This document shows, piece after piece, positions 5,866-6,590 of a stretch of DNA of 6,590 nucleotides (its first letter is position 1; the number at the start of each line of letters is the position of its first letter). Position numbers and translations under genes: made by a program. The DNA comes from Paracoccaceae bacterium (GTDB lineage Bacteria > Pseudomonadota > Alphaproteobacteria > Rhodobacterales > Rhodobacteraceae): NCBI GenBank assembly GCA_009920225.1, contig RGAJ01000102.1, forward strand, positions 1-6,590. Reading direction: 5' to 3'. The notes under the pieces were generated by a model. The model was given only the letters and a program-made list of their open reading frames with translations, searched no databases and was not told the origin of the DNA.

Positions 5866-6546
5866 ATGTTGAAATTCTTACCCTTTCTCTTGGCTGGTCT
5901 TTATGCGGTTGCGATGTATAAATTTTCATCGTGGCGCATGGCGCGCGAACTTGATGCACGATCGACGCGATTGGTGGACCCTGCCCTGACGAAAGAAATC
6001 AAAAAGCTGGCCCAAGCGATGGAAGTGGATGATATCCCTGTCTACATCTATCAGATTGATCCAATCAACGGTCTTGCTGCGCCTGATGGTCGGGTATTTA
6101 TCACCAAAGGGTTTTATGAAAAATTCCTCAAAGGTGACGTCAGCGCGGCAGAAATGGCATCGGTGATTGCGCATGAAATTGGCCATGTGGCCTTGGGCCA
6201 TTCGCGCAGACGGATGATTGATTTCGGTGGGCAAAATGCCATGCGCATGGCTTTGGGCGCGCTTCTCAGCCGCTTTATCCCTTGGGTGGGAATGTATATC
6301 GCAAATATGGTCGCAAACCTTTTGATGGCCAAGCTGTCGCGTTCGGACGAATTCGAAGCAGACGCCTATGCAACCGCATTGATGCAACAATCAGGAATTG
6401 GTGCCCAAGCACAGATCACCATGTTTGAAAAACTGGGCGCGTTGACGGGGAATGTGAATACCCCGCCTGCATGGATGTTAAGCCATCCCAAAACCGACGA
6501 CCGCATCGCCGCGATCCGCGCAAATTTGGATCGCTGGAGCGATTAG
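5866..6546 (+). CDS. Membrane-anchored M48-family zinc metalloprotease
   Basis: A 226-residue peptidase of family M48 (HtpX/Oma1/BepA relatives). The N-terminus has one hydrophobic segment (about 4-19) without a convincing cleavage site or lipobox, so an uncleaved anchor is likely. Then come IPVYIYQIDPINGLAAPDGR (57-76), the catalytic helix VIAHEIGHVALGH (100-112) with zinc ligands His103 and His107 and general base Glu104, a second apolar region (about 126-156), and SRSDEFEADAYA (158-169) in which Glu162 should be the third zinc ligand. LSHPKTDDRIAAI (205-217) matches the conserved HP-x-x-x-x-R-I ending. All catalytic residues are present, so it should be active. It is short for HtpX and lacks that protein's four-helix layout, closer to the single-domain M48 type. 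It follows the VWA gene by 40 bases, probably in one transcript. Membrane side of the active site is uncertain. Confidence 0.88.
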   Translation: MLKFLPFLLAGLYAVAMYKFSSWRMARELDARSTRLVDPALTKEIKKLAQAMEVDDIPVYIYQIDPINGLAAPDGRVFITKGFYEKFLKGDVSAAEMASVIAHEIGHVALGHSRRRMIDFGGQNAMRMALGALLSRFIPWVGMYIANMVANLLMAKLSRSDEFEADAYATALMQQSGIGAQAQITMFEKLGALTGNVNTPPAWMLSHPKTDDRIAAIRANLDRWSD

Positions 6547-6566
6547 TCCGTCAACCCACCGTGTAA

Positions 6567-6587
6567 GCCCCCCCGAGAGGCGGGTGC
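6567..6587 (+). terminator. Possible terminator after the M48 gene (window edge)
   Basis: About 20 bases after the protease stop, GCCCCCCC and GGCGGGTGC can pair around a GAGA tetraloop, with one bulged T and one C-C mismatch. Only TAT follows before the window ends, so a T-tract cannot be confirmed. The location, right after the last gene of the run, favours a terminator; the imperfect stem and missing tail keep this tentative. Confidence 0.4.
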
Positions 6588-6590
6588 TAT

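Noticed and set aside
1..6590. CRISPR array, insertion sequence, tRNA, integration site or toxin-antitoxin pair
   Set aside because: I saw no regularly spaced repeats, transposase motifs, cloverleaf sequence or paired small toxin/antitoxin genes; composition looks even across the window.

Overview
This window looks like the chromosome of a marine alphaproteobacterium of the Rhodobacterales (Roseobacter-like) with moderate G+C. The main clues are a DksA lacking most zinc-site cysteines, a MoxR ATPase whose wording closely matches the family in that order, a DUF2927 lipoprotein and a CoxE-like VWA protein with a DVGGSM metal site. The assignment is from remembered family features, not a database search. 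All genes look intact except the one cut by the left edge. I see no tRNA, rRNA, insertion sequence, prophage gene or CRISPR array.

Left part (1-1890): the 3' end of an exonuclease III gene (xth, + strand) meets, tail to tail, a flavin-dependent monooxygenase gene (- strand) whose stop codon overlaps the xth stop. Upstream of the monooxygenase on the same strand is dksA. A strong intrinsic terminator separates them, and its T-tract touches the monooxygenase start codon.

Middle and right (1891-6590): a divergent promoter region of about 180 bases separates dksA from a + strand run of five genes: a MoxR-type AAA+ ATPase; after 193 bases of palindrome-rich spacer, a DUF2927 lipoprotein with a helical-repeat tail; a 54-residue two-helix membrane protein; the CoxE-like VWA protein; and a membrane-anchored M48 zinc metalloprotease. 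The three genes in the middle are separated by only 3 bases each. A weak hairpin in the last 25 bases may end the run.

How they may work together (inference): MoxR ATPases typically act with VWA proteins as chaperone-like machines on specific clients. Here that pair surrounds an exported lipoprotein and a small membrane protein and is followed by a membrane protease. This suggests an envelope maturation or quality-control module spanning both sides of the inner membrane. Its client is not visible in this window. This is the best candidate for an undescribed system here, but it rests on gene order and domain content only.
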